Part shown: piece by piece, positions 25,165 to 33,659 of the stretch
How positions within the stretch are numbered: position 1 is the first letter of the stretch
Layout: each line of letters starts with the position of its first letter
Assembly (NCBI RefSeq): GCF_012849555.1
Contig: NZ_CP051685.1
Span: forward strand, 248,001-312,000
Reading direction: 5' to 3'
Origin: Massilia forsythiae
Lineage (GTDB): Bacteria; Pseudomonadota; Gammaproteobacteria; Burkholderiales; Burkholderiaceae_D
Length of the DNA stretch: 64,000 nucleotides
Position numbers and translations under genes: made by a program
The notes under the pieces: model-generated
What the model saw: the letters and a program-made list of their open reading frames with translations, nothing else
The model's database searches: none
Told to the model about the DNA's origin: nothing

Positions 25165-27197
25165 ACCTGTCCGCCCTGTTCCCGGAGCGCATCGGCGAGC
25201 GCATCGCATCGCTCTCGCGCGACAAGCGCGACACCCTGCTGCTGATGGCCAGCGCGCTGATGGTGCTGGCCCCGCACGCGGCCCACCTGCCGCTTTGGGT
25301 GACGCTGCTGTGCGGCGCCACCCTGGCCTGGCGCGCCGCGCTGACCGTGCTCGGGCGGCGCCTGCCGCCGGGACGCTACCTGATCCCGCTGGCGGCGGCC
25401 TCGATGGCGGGCATCCTGGCGAGCTACGACACGGTGCTCGGCAAGGATGCCGGCGTGGCCATGCTGGTGCTGCTGGTCGCTTTCAAGATGCTGGAGATGC
25501 ACGCGCGGCGCGACCTGTTCGTGGTGATCTTCCTGTGCTTCTTCCTGGTGCTGACGAACTTCTTCTATTCGCAGGGTTTTTTCACCGCCCTGCTGATGCT
25601 GGCGTCGATCGCGCTGCTGCTCACCGCCCAGCTGTCGTTCCAGCTGACCGGGGCGGTACCGCCGCTGCGCCGGCGCCTGGCGATGGCGGCGCGCATGCTG
25701 GCGCTGGCGGCGCCGCTGGCGGCGGCCGCCTTCGTGCTGTTTCCGCGCGTCGGCGCGCCGCTGTGGGGCATCCCGGATGCCGCCTCGAGCGGCAAGACCG
25801 GCCTGTCCGACACCATGGCGCCCGGCCAGTTCGCCAGCCTGGCGCAATCCGAGGACGTCGCCTTCCGCGTGAAATTCGAGGGCGCGCCGCCGCCGCAGCC
25901 GCAGTTGTACTGGCGCGGGCCGGTGCTGGGCGACTACGACGGCCGTATCTGGACCCGGGTGCGCCCGCCGCCGCGTCCGCCGCGCCCGCAGCCGCTGTCG
26001 ATCGCGGTGGACGGCGCCCCGGTGCGCTACCAGGTGACGCAGGAAGCCTCGAACACACGCTGGCTGTTCGCGCTGGAACTGCCGCAGGCGCTGCCGGCAT
26101 TGGCCGACCGCCCGGTGATCCTGACGCCCGAACTCGAGATCCAGGCCGGCGCGCCGCTCGCCGAGCGCGTGCGCTACGACCTGGTGTCGTACGTGCGCTT
26201 CGACCTGCAGGCCGGCAGCGCCCTGGCCAATCCGGCCCAGTGGCTGCTCCTTCCCTACGGCCGCAACCCGCGCGCCCTGGCCGACGGCGAACGGCTGCGC
26301 CGCGAACCCGATCCGGCCGGGCGCGTGGCGGCGGTGCTGGGCCGCTTCGCCGCCGACGGCTTTTCGTACACGCTGCAACCGCCGCTGCTGTCCGGACCGG
26401 ATGCGGTCGACGACTTCCTGTACGGCAGCCGTGCCGGCTTTTGCGAACACTATGCGGGCGCCTTCGTGTTCCTGATGCGCGCCGCCGGCGTGCCGGCGCG
26501 CGTGGTGACCGGCTACCAGGGCGGCGAACTGAATCCGGTCGACGGCTACCTGACCGTGCGCCAGTCCGACGCCCATGCCTGGGCCGAGGTCTGGTTGCAG
26601 GGCCGCGGCTGGGTGCGGGTCGACCCGACCGCCGCGGTATCGCCGGCGCGCGTGCAGCGCAGCGTCGCCAGGACGACGTCCGGCCCGGCGCCGTTCGGCA
26701 TCGAAGGCTTGCAGGGCCTGCTGCAGCCGGACCCCGATTCGCTGCTGGGGCGGCTGCGCTACGCGCTCGCCGCGGCCGGCAACGGCTGGAACCAGTGGGT
26801 GCTGAACTACACGCCGCAGCGCCAGCAGGAGCTGGTGGAGCGCCTGCGCCGCTTCTCGTTCGACTGGCGCAACGCGACGCTGCTGGCGGCCGGCACCCTG
26901 GTGTTGCTGGCCTGGGCCAAATTGCTGCGCCGGCGCCGGGACGACCCGGTCGATGCGCTATACTCGGCCTTGTGCCGGCGCCTCGGCCAGCTCGGCCTGG
27001 CGCGCGCACCCGACGAAGGGCCGAGCGCCTACGCGGCGCGCATCGGCGCCGCCGGCCTGGCGCCCGAGTCGGGCACCGCCGCCGCCGAGTTCCTGCGCCG
27101 CTACAGCGCCTACCGCTACGGCGTCCGGCCCGATGGCGGCGCCGCCGCTTCCCGACTGCTTCCGATCCTGAAACAATTGCTGTCCCGAGTTCGATGA
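25161..27197 (+). CDS. TgpA-like transmembrane transglutaminase (DUF3488/DUF4129)
   Basis: 678 residues: five or six N-terminal membrane segments (about 20-200), a periplasmic transglutaminase-like domain with Cys in AGFCEHYAGAFVFLMRAAG (about 427), His in QSDAHAWAEVW and Asp in GWVRVDPTAA forming the catalytic triad, a C-terminal membrane segment (ATLLAAGTLVLLAWAKLL) and a cytoplasmic tail ending in ARIGAAGL...FLRRYSAYRYG. The Pseudomonas homologue TgpA has transglutaminase activity and is reported essential. GTG start inside the end of the DUF58 gene; stop overlaps mltB by four bases. Confidence 0.93.
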   Translation: MNLSALFPERIGERIASLSRDKRDTLLLMASALMVLAPHAAHLPLWVTLLCGATLAWRAALTVLGRRLPPGRYLIPLAAASMAGILASYDTVLGKDAGVAMLVLLVAFKMLEMHARRDLFVVIFLCFFLVLTNFFYSQGFFTALLMLASIALLLTAQLSFQLTGAVPPLRRRLAMAARMLALAAPLAAAAFVLFPRVGAPLWGIPDAASSGKTGLSDTMAPGQFASLAQSEDVAFRVKFEGAPPPQPQLYWRGPVLGDYDGRIWTRVRPPPRPPRPQPLSIAVDGAPVRYQVTQEASNTRWLFALELPQALPALADRPVILTPELEIQAGAPLAERVRYDLVSYVRFDLQAGSALANPAQWLLLPYGRNPRALADGERLRREPDPAGRVAAVLGRFAADGFSYTLQPPLLSGPDAVDDFLYGSRAGFCEHYAGAFVFLMRAAGVPARVVTGYQGGELNPVDGYLTVRQSDAHAWAEVWLQGRGWVRVDPTAAVSPARVQRSVARTTSGPAPFGIEGLQGLLQPDPDSLLGRLRYALAAAGNGWNQWVLNYTPQRQQELVERLRRFSFDWRNATLLAAGTLVLLAWAKLLRRRRDDPVDALYSALCRRLGQLGLARAPDEGPSAYAARIGAAGLAPESGTAAAEFLRRYSAYRYGVRPDGGAAASRLLPILKQLLSRVR

Positions 27198-28417
27198 AAT
27201 CCCTGGTTCCCCTGCTGCTTGTCCTGGCCTTCGGCGCCGGCCCGGCATCCGATGCGCTTGCCGCTGTTTCCACTAACCATGCCGCCGACGCCAGGAAGAC
27301 GGCAGCCGGCAAGTCGGCCAAGGCGGCTTCCGGCAAGGCGGCCAAGCCCGGCAAGGCTGGCGCCAAGTCCGTCAAAGCCGGCAAGACCGCCAAGGCGGCT
27401 GCCGTCGCCGCCGGCGCCGCAGGCGCCGCCGCCGCGCGGCCGCGCATCGACTACGACGGCGAAGCGGTCGACTTCGGCGAATGGCAGGCAGTGCGCGACT
27501 TCCAGGACGACATGGTGGCGCAGCATGGCTTCGACCGCGCCGCGCTGCGCGAGCTGGTCAAGCAGACCCGCTTCGTCGATTCCGCGGTACAGCTGGTCAA
27601 GCCGGCGCCGCCGGGCAAGCCGAAGAACTGGCGCACCTACAGCGAGCGCTTCATCGAGCCGATCCGCATCAACGCCGGCGTGCGCTTCTGGAACGAGAAC
27701 GCCCAGGCGCTGGCACGCGCCGAAGCCACCTACGGCGTGCCGGCCGAGATCATCGCCGGCATCATCGGCGTGGAAACCATCTACGGCCGCGACACCGGGC
27801 GCTTCCGCGTGGTCGACGTGCTGACCACCCTCGCCTTCGCCTATCCGGAGGCGCCCAACCGCGTCGACCGCATGGCATTCTTCCGCGGCGAACTGGCGAA
27901 TACCCTGCTGCTGGCGCGCAAGGAGGGCATCGATCCGTTTTCGCTGCTCGGTTCCTTCGCCGGTGCGGTCGGCATGCCGCAATTCATGCCGGGCAATATC
28001 CTGAAGTATGGCGTCGACTTCGACGGCGACGGCATCGTCGACCTGCGCGGCTCGCCATCGGATGCGATCGGCAGCGTGGCCAACTTCCTGGTCGAACACG
28101 GCTGGGACCGCAGCAATACCGGCCCGGCAGTGTTCGAAGCCGACGTGGCGCCGAGCATGGCCTGGCAAGCGCTGGTGGGCGGCCTGGCGGCGCGCTACCG
28201 GCCGGATGAACTGCAGGCGGCGGGCGTGGCGCCCCGCGTCGCCCTTCCCGAGGAACGCCTGTACGGCCTGGTCGACTTGCAGAACGGCGCCGACGCGACC
28301 GAATATTGGGTGGCGAATGCTAACTTCTTTGCTATCACAAAATACAATCGCAGTTATTTCTATGCCATGTCGGTAATCGAACTCGGACGCGCCATCAAGT
28401 TGTCACGCGGTTCATAA
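27194..28417 (+). CDS. mltB: Lytic murein transglycosylase B-type enzyme
   Basis: 407 residues. Signal peptide (about 1-22), then a Lys/Ala/Gly-rich linker at about 30-75 of histone-tail character, then the SLT-B/MltB domain: RFIEPIRINAGVRFW, PAEIIAGIIGVETIYGRDTG with catalytic Glu194, FAGAVGMPQFMPGN and the calcium-type loop DFDGDGIVDL. It cleaves the MurNAc-GlcNAc bond of peptidoglycan to a 1,6-anhydro end. No lipobox cysteine is seen, so it would be soluble periplasmic rather than a lipoprotein. ATG overlaps the upstream stop (ATGA); last gene of the moxR operon. Confidence 0.93.
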   Translation: MKSLVPLLLVLAFGAGPASDALAAVSTNHAADARKTAAGKSAKAASGKAAKPGKAGAKSVKAGKTAKAAAVAAGAAGAAAARPRIDYDGEAVDFGEWQAVRDFQDDMVAQHGFDRAALRELVKQTRFVDSAVQLVKPAPPGKPKNWRTYSERFIEPIRINAGVRFWNENAQALARAEATYGVPAEIIAGIIGVETIYGRDTGRFRVVDVLTTLAFAYPEAPNRVDRMAFFRGELANTLLLARKEGIDPFSLLGSFAGAVGMPQFMPGNILKYGVDFDGDGIVDLRGSPSDAIGSVANFLVEHGWDRSNTGPAVFEADVAPSMAWQALVGGLAARYRPDELQAAGVAPRVALPEERLYGLVDLQNGADATEYWVANANFFAITKYNRSYFYAMSVIELGRAIKLSRGS

Positions 28418-28860
28418 GCTTGGTCGAACGATAAACTTTGTATCAGTTTGTAACGACAATCTGACGGATTTGACGTTCGATGCCGTCCTGATAAGACTAT
28501 ACCCCCCGGGTGTATAGTAGTTCTTACTGGACAGTTCTCCCAAGAAACGAACTATTCGTCGCGCATACTCCCTCGAACTTTGTCATTCCACTATTCAACC
28601 TTAAGTGTGCGGACGCGCATCGATAATTGCTTTACAATTAAGTTTAAGCTTAAAACAATTATTTTTTCAGTGAGTTTGTGAGAGAATTGCATTGAGGCCA
28701 TTGTTGCGATGAGACAACAAAGGCGTCGTAAAGTACCGATATTTATTGCTCTTAAGTACTAAATTAGAAATTAGTTATATAATTTAGTAGAAATTTTCGA
28801 AACCTTCTGGCATCGAAAACCTCCAGCGAGCTCCGTAACCCAAATAGGAATAGTGACATC
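28418..28860. promoter_or_regulatory. Long AT-rich leader upstream of the helix-turn-helix gene
   Basis: About 440 bases without a gene and much richer in A+T than its surroundings. Seen in it: an imperfect 11-bp dyad ACTATAC.../...GTATAGT at 28496-28518; the palindrome TTTAAGCTTAAA at 28643-28654; TTGTTG/CAACAA at 28701-28706 and 28715-28720; and AAATTAG-type direct repeats with TATATAAT just before the gene (28760-28790). Several promoters and regulator sites are possible. No terminator with a clear U run is seen after mltB. Confidence 0.6.
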
Positions 28861-29208
28861 ATGACCAACCAAGTCGGCATCGACATCAACAGCGATTCGG
28901 AATCCGATGAGCTGCTGCAATACAACCCGAACCGCCTGCTCGATACCCTGATCGAGAACCTGCGCCTGAAGAACGACGCTGCCCTGTCGCGCGCGCTGGA
29001 AGTGGCGCCGCCGGTGATCTCGAAGATCCGCCACCACCGCCTGCCGGTCGGCGCTTCGCTGCTGATCCGCATGCACGAGGTCAGCGACCTGTCGATCCGC
29101 GACCTGCGTTACCTGATGGGCGACCGCCGCGCCAAGTTCCGCATCAGCGACAAGCAGTTCAAGCCGAAGGACAAGGACAACAACCTGGGTTCCGGCGCCG
29201 AGGAGTAA
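28861..29208 (+). CDS. Small helix-turn-helix protein, probable transcriptional regulator
   Basis: 115 residues, not matched to a named family. The centre (about 24-88) reads like an XRE-type fold: LLDTLIENLRLKNDAALSRALEVAPPVISKIRHHRLPVGASLLIRMHEVSDLSIRDLRYLMGD, with AALSRALEVAPPVISKIRH as the likely turn and recognition helix. The N-terminus is acidic and the C-terminus mixed charged. It stands alone behind a long AT-rich leader with several dyads, so tight control or autoregulation is likely. Role unknown. Confidence 0.75.
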   Translation: MTNQVGIDINSDSESDELLQYNPNRLLDTLIENLRLKNDAALSRALEVAPPVISKIRHHRLPVGASLLIRMHEVSDLSIRDLRYLMGDRRAKFRISDKQFKPKDKDNNLGSGAEE

Positions 29209-29558
29209 TCGTGCACGCCGGAGCGGACGGCGGCTGAAGTCGACGCCGCCGCATCCCGTTCCCGGCCGCACCGCGTTTCTTCTCCAGCACGGCGCCGTCT
29301 TCCAGCCCGGCAGCCGCCGCACCGCCGTTCCCGTACAGGCGACCGCGCTCCCAGGCGTCGCGCCCGGCACGTACTGTCTCACTGCTCTTCCTTGTCGACC
29401 TCTCGCTCATCGCGCCGATGCGACCGATTCCGTACGCCAAAATACCTGGCTCGATCCGCCGGCCCGAAGCGTCGTCCCCGCGACGGCGGAGACCCATACA
29501 TAGCCACGAGCATTGTCCTGGTGAAAACCAGCCAAGCGCGCCAGGGACGGCGAGGCGC
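29209..29558. other. Intergenic gap with one REP-like palindrome
   Basis: About 350 bases between convergent genes, without a supportable gene. A REP-like copy (CGTCGTCCCCGCGACGGCGG, then GACCCATAC) sits at 29470-29499. The remainder is GC-rich and has no RBS-led frame. I see no clear terminator for either flanking gene. Confidence 0.6.
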
Positions 29559-30473
29559 TCAGGCCGGAAACACGCCGGTCGACAAGTAGCGGTCGCCGCG
29601 GTCGCAGACGATGAACACGATGGTGGCGTTTTCCACCGTCTGCGCGACGCGCAGCGCGATCTCGCAGGCGCCGGCCGCCGAGATGCCGCAGAAGATGCCC
29701 TCTTCCGCCGCCAGCCGGCGCGCCATCTGCTCGGCCGCGGCCTGGGTCACGCTTTCCACCCGGTCGACGCGCGCCTTGTCGAAGATGCGCGGCATGTAGG
29801 CTTCCGGCCACTTGCGGATGCCCGGGATCGACGAGCCTTCCTCGGGCTGGGCGCCGACGATGGTGATGGCCTCGTTCTGTTCCTTCAGGTAGTGCGACAC
29901 GCCCATGATGGTGCCGGTGGTGCCCATCGCGCTGACGAAGTGGGTGACGCGTCCGCCGGTATCGCGCCAGATTTCCGGGCCGGTGGTCTCGTAGTGGGCG
30001 CGCGGATTGTCCTGGTTGGCAAACTGGTCGAGGATGATGCCCTGGCCGTCCTTCTGCATCTGCTCGGCCAGGTCGCGCGCGTACTCCATGCCGCCGGTCT
30101 TGGGCGTCAGGATGATCTGGGCGCCGTAGGCGGCCATGCTCTGGCGCCGCTCGACCGACAGGTTGTCCGGCATGATCAGCAGCATCTTGTAGCCGCGGAT
30201 GGCGGCCGCCATCGCCAGCGCGATGCCGGTGTTGCCGCTGGTCGCCTCGATCAGGGTATCGCCCTGCTTGATCTGGCCGCGTGCCTCCGCCCCGCGCAGC
30301 ATCGACATGGCCGCGCGGTCCTTCACCGAGCCGGCCGGGTTGTTGCCTTCGAGCTTGCCGAGGATGATGTTGTTGCGCGCCGCCGCTTCCGCGCCGGGAA
30401 TGCGCATCAGGCGCACCAGCGGGGTATTGCCGATCGTGTCTTCGATGGTCATGTAGGCCGTCTTGTCTGCCAT
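29559..30473 (-). CDS. cysM: Cysteine synthase B (O-acetylserine sulfhydrylase)
   Basis: PLP enzyme making cysteine from O-acetylserine and sulfide or thiosulfate. 304 residues from ATG 30473 (MADKTAYMTIEDTIGNTPLV). The PLP lysine is Lys51 in EGNNPAGSVKDRAA, a context typical of CysM rather than CysK; phosphate-binding EATSGNTGIALAMAAA and GTTGTIMG loops are present, and the C-terminus has the CDRGDRYLSTGVF segment. GAGAG lies before the start. Upstream in-frame codons to 30680 would cross the comEA-like terminator and are not used. Confidence 0.95.
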   Translation of the reverse strand: MADKTAYMTIEDTIGNTPLVRLMRIPGAEAAARNNIILGKLEGNNPAGSVKDRAAMSMLRGAEARGQIKQGDTLIEATSGNTGIALAMAAAIRGYKMLLIMPDNLSVERRQSMAAYGAQIILTPKTGGMEYARDLAEQMQKDGQGIILDQFANQDNPRAHYETTGPEIWRDTGGRVTHFVSAMGTTGTIMGVSHYLKEQNEAITIVGAQPEEGSSIPGIRKWPEAYMPRIFDKARVDRVESVTQAAAEQMARRLAAEEGIFCGISAAGACEIALRVAQTVENATIVFIVCDRGDRYLSTGVFPA

Positions 30474-30566
30474 TGCTTGCTCTCTGCGAACTCGAAACCA
30501 CCATTCTAATCCCAGATGCGAACGGGCGTACGGTAGAGCCGCCGCGTCCTGGCCTGCGATGCCAAT

Positions 30567-30590
30567 GAAAAACCCCGCCGAGGCGGGGTC
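30567..30590 (-). terminator. Rho-independent terminator after the ComEA-like gene
   Basis: Minus strand: ACCCCGCC-TCG-GCGGGGTTTTTC, a short GC stem with five T. It lies about 55 bases after the stop of the 30646-31026 gene and separates it from cysM. Confidence 0.85.
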
Positions 30591-30645
30591 GGGATGCGCT
30601 GCGCGCTGCGGACAAGGCAGCGCGGACGGCACGGCGCGGCGCGGT

Positions 30646-31026
30646 TCAGCCAGCGGTCTTGGCCGGTTCGGCCTTTGCATCGGCCGGCTTGGCGCCCTTG
30701 GCGGCCTTGGCCGGCTTGGCGGCGGCCTTGTCGTCCGGCGCCGCCATCGGCGCGCCTTCCTTGGCTTGCCCGTTCACCTGCAGGCCGGCCTGCGACAGCT
30801 TGGCGGCGCGTTTCTCGCCCACGCCTTTCACGCGCTTCTGGAAATCGGCCCAGTCCTTGAACGCGCCCTTGCCGCGTTCGTCGATGATTGCTTTCGACAT
30901 GCTCGGGCCGACGCCCTTGACGCCGTCGAGCGCCGCGGCATCGGCCTTGTTGACGTCGACCTGGGCAAACGCAAATCCGGTCGACGCTGCGAGCGCGGCC
31001 ATGGCAAGCATCAGTTTCTTGATCAT
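30646..31026 (-). CDS. ComEA-like helix-hairpin-helix protein with Lys/Ala-rich tail
   Basis: 126 residues: signal peptide MIKKLMLAMAALAASTGFAFA, then VDVNKADAAALDGVKGVGPSMSKAIIDER and WADFQKRVKGVGEKRAAKLSQAGL, two HhH motifs of the ComEA type that bind double-stranded DNA in the periplasm during uptake. After residue 90 there is a Lys/Ala/Pro-rich tail (AAAKPAKAAKGAKPADAK) not seen in minimal ComEA proteins. It follows rfaE1 after 161 bases and has its own terminator. A role in DNA uptake is inferred from the fold. Confidence 0.87.
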   Translation of the reverse strand: MIKKLMLAMAALAASTGFAFAQVDVNKADAAALDGVKGVGPSMSKAIIDERGKGAFKDWADFQKRVKGVGEKRAAKLSQAGLQVNGQAKEGAPMAAPDDKAAAKPAKAAKGAKPADAKAEPAKTAG

Positions 31027-31131
31027 CTGATTCTCCGTTATCGTTGGAATGGGATGGCGGTATCGCCAGTGCGGATAACGGCGGCCGGCGCCGAACGGTT
31101 GACGCCGGTTGTTTGTGCGAAATCAGGTAGG

Positions 31132-31153
31132 GTGGACGGGGCGCCCCGTCCAC
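31132..31153. repeat. Perfect 22-bp palindrome
   Basis: GTGGACGGGGC followed by its exact complement GCCCCGTCCAC. It lies inside a GTAGG(22-mer)GCGTT context that resembles a dispersed palindromic element I associate with intergenic regions of betaproteobacteria. It is 34 bases downstream of the rfaE1 stop and might end that transcript, although no U run is present. Confidence 0.7.
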
Positions 31154-31187
31154 GCGTTCAACCGACGCCGCCCAGAACCTCAGCCCG

Positions 31188-32192
31188 TCAGACGCTGCCG
31201 TCGTCGCTGCGGCGGCGCTGCGGAAACAGCTCGTCGCGGGTGACGGTCGCGGTGCCCAGCTTGCCGACCACGATGCCGCCGGCGCGGTTGGCGGTGGCCA
31301 GCGCTTCCGGCAGGGAGGCGCCCGCGCCCAGCATCGCCGCCAGCGTGGCGATCACGGTGTCGCCGGCGCCCGAGACGTCGAACACCTCGCGCGCGTCGGC
31401 ATGCACGTGCAGCACGTCGTCCTCGGTGTACAGGCTCATGCCCTCTTCAGAACGGGTCAGCAGCAACGCCTGCAGGCCGAGTTCGCGGCGCAGGTCCTGG
31501 GCCTTGGCGGTCAGCTGCGCCTCGGTCTTCCAGTTGCCGACGATGCGCTTGAGCTCGGCCTTGTTCGGGGTCAGCATGGTGGCGCCGGCATAGGGCGTGA
31601 AATCGTCGCCCTTGGGATCGACCATCACGGTCTTGCCGGCGGTGCGCGCGGCCGCGATCATCTCGGCCACGTTGACCAGGCTGCCCTTGTTGTAGTCGGA
31701 CAGGACGATCACGTCGTAGTCCGGCAGCAGCGCCTTGAAGCGGGTCAGCTTGTCGCGCAGCGCGGTCTCGGTCGGCGCATCCTCGAAGTCGATGCGCACC
31801 ATCTGCTGCTGGCGTCCGATCACGCGCAGCTTGATGATGGTGGAGATCGCCTCGTCGCGCTTGAGGTAGCTGTGGATGCTGGAGTCGCGCAGGATGCGCT
31901 CGACCTGGTCGCCGGCCTCGTCGGCCCCGACCACGCCCAGCAGCCCGCAGTGGGCGCCCAATGCGGCGGCGTTGCGCGCCACGTTGGCGGCGCCGCCCAG
32001 GCGCTCCTCGCGCCGCTCGATGCGCACCACCGGCACCGGCGCTTCCGGCGAGATGCGCGAGACGTCGCCGAACCAGTAACGGTCGAGCATGACGTCGCCC
32101 ACCACCAGCAGGCGCACCCGGTCCAGTTGCGGCGCCTCGGCCTGGCGGTAGCTGTCCGCCTGCAGCAGGCGGCCCGGCAGTGCGTCTGTCAT
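31188..32192 (-). CDS. rfaE1: D-glycero-beta-D-manno-heptose-7-phosphate kinase
   Basis: PfkB-fold kinase making heptose 1,7-bisphosphate for the LPS inner core. 334 residues from ATG 32192: [41 protein letters not shown], and the catalytic [18 protein letters not shown] near the C-terminus. The protein ends after the kinase domain, so this is the separate RfaE1/HldA-type enzyme without the adenylyltransferase half of HldE. The start overlaps the ugd stop by four bases. The epimerase gene hldD, which I would expect next, is not here. Confidence 0.94.
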   Translation of the reverse strand: MTDALPGRLLQADSYRQAEAPQLDRVRLLVVGDVMLDRYWFGDVSRISPEAPVPVVRIERREERLGGAANVARNAAALGAHCGLLGVVGADEAGDQVERILRDSSIHSYLKRDEAISTIIKLRVIGRQQQMVRIDFEDAPTETALRDKLTRFKALLPDYDVIVLSDYNKGSLVNVAEMIAAARTAGKTVMVDPKGDDFTPYAGATMLTPNKAELKRIVGNWKTEAQLTAKAQDLRRELGLQALLLTRSEEGMSLYTEDDVLHVHADAREVFDVSGAGDTVIATLAAMLGAGASLPEALATANRAGGIVVGKLGTATVTRDELFPQRRRSDDGSV

Positions 32193-33598
32193 GCCTGCGC
32201 TTCCTGTTGCCCGTCCTGGCCGGGACGGCCGGTCAGCACCGAGCGGCCGATGCCGTGGTATTCGACGCCGAGGGCGGTCATCTGGGCCGGATCGAACAGG
32301 TTGCGGCCGTCGATGATCACCGGGTTCTTCAGGCGCGCCTTGATCTGGTCGAAGTCCGGGCTGCGGAAGGCTTTCCATTCGGTGACGATGACGAGCGCCT
32401 CGGCGTCATGCAGGGCGTCCATCGGGGCCGCCTTGAAGTCGATTTTTTCCAGCTGTTCCGGCGCCAGGTCGAGCGCCAGCACGCGGCGCGCTTCTTCCAT
32501 CGCCACCGGGTCGTAGACGGCGACGCTGGCGCCGCGCTCGATCAGCTCGCGCAGCAGCACGCGCGACGGCGCTTCGCGCATGTCGTCGGTGTTCGGCTTG
32601 AACGCCAGGCCCCACACGGCGAAGCGCTTGCCGGCCAGGTCGGCGCCGAAGCGCTGCACCACCTTGCGGCCCAGCACCTGCTTCTGGCGGTCGTTGACGG
32701 CTTCCACGGCGCGCAGGATCAGGAGTTCCTGGTCGTACTGGCGCGCGGTGCGCTCCAGCGCCTGCACGTCCTTCGGGAAGCACGAACCGCCGTAGCCGGC
32801 GCCGGCGTACAGGAAGCTGTGGCCGATGCGCGGATCGGAACCGATGCCGTGGCGTACCGCCTCGATGTCGGCGCCGACGCGGTCGGCCAGGTTGGCCAGC
32901 TCGTTCATGAACGAGATGCGCGTCGCCAGCATGGCGTTGGCGGCGTACTTGGTGAACTCGGCCGAACGCACGTCCATCCAGTAGGTGCGCTCGTGGTTGC
33001 GGTTGAACGGCGCGTACAGCACTTTCATGAGGTCGCGCGCGCGCAGGCCGGCCGGGCTGTCGCCGTGGCCGATGACGATGCGGTCCGGACGCATGAAGTC
33101 TTCGACCGCCGCGCCTTCCTTCAGGAATTCCGGGTTCGAGACCACGGCGAATTCGCTGCCGGCGGCGGCGTCGCCGCGCTTGCCCAGTTCGTCCTGCAGA
33201 GCGGCGGCCACGCGGTCGGCCGTGCCCACCGGCACGGTCGACTTGTCGACGATGACCTTGAAGCCGTCCATGTGGCGGCCGATGTTGCGCGCGGCGGCCA
33301 GCACGTACTGCAGGTCGGCCGAGCCGTCCTCGTCCGGCGGCGTGCCGACGGCGATGAACTGCAGCTGTCCGTGGGCCACGCTGGCGGCGACGTCGGTCGA
33401 GAACTGGATGCGGCCGGCGGCGCGGTTGCGCGCGACCACTTCTTCCAGGCCCGGCTCGTGGATCGGGATGCCGCCGTTGTTGAGCAGGTCGATCTTGCGC
33501 TGGTCGACGTCCAGGCAGAACACGTCGTTGCCGAGTTCTGCCAGGCAGGCGCCGGTGACCAGGCCGACGTAGCCGGTGCCGATAATCGTAATCTTCAT
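32189..33598 (-). CDS. ugd: UDP-glucose 6-dehydrogenase
   Basis: Oxidises UDP-glucose to UDP-glucuronate for surface polysaccharides or lipid A decoration. 469 residues: N-terminal Rossmann motif [20 protein letters not shown], central [20 protein letters not shown], catalytic cysteine in [15 protein letters not shown]-terminal UDP-binding half with [16 protein letters not shown]. Normal length. It sits between lapB and rfaE1 in an LPS-related stretch and overlaps rfaE1, so the two are translated together. Confidence 0.95.
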   Translation of the reverse strand: MKITIIGTGYVGLVTGACLAELGNDVFCLDVDQRKIDLLNNGGIPIHEPGLEEVVARNRAAGRIQFSTDVAASVAHGQLQFIAVGTPPDEDGSADLQYVLAAARNIGRHMDGFKVIVDKSTVPVGTADRVAAALQDELGKRGDAAAGSEFAVVSNPEFLKEGAAVEDFMRPDRIVIGHGDSPAGLRARDLMKVLYAPFNRNHERTYWMDVRSAEFTKYAANAMLATRISFMNELANLADRVGADIEAVRHGIGSDPRIGHSFLYAGAGYGGSCFPKDVQALERTARQYDQELLILRAVEAVNDRQKQVLGRKVVQRFGADLAGKRFAVWGLAFKPNTDDMREAPSRVLLRELIERGASVAVYDPVAMEEARRVLALDLAPEQLEKIDFKAAPMDALHDAEALVIVTEWKAFRSPDFDQIKARLKNPVIIDGRNLFDPAQMTALGVEYHGIGRSVLTGRPGQDGQQEAQA

Positions 33599-33659
33599 TG
33601 TCTAGTTCGCGAGGTTATTGATAATCAGTATTCATGGATCGAGCGCTCGTTCGAGGCGC

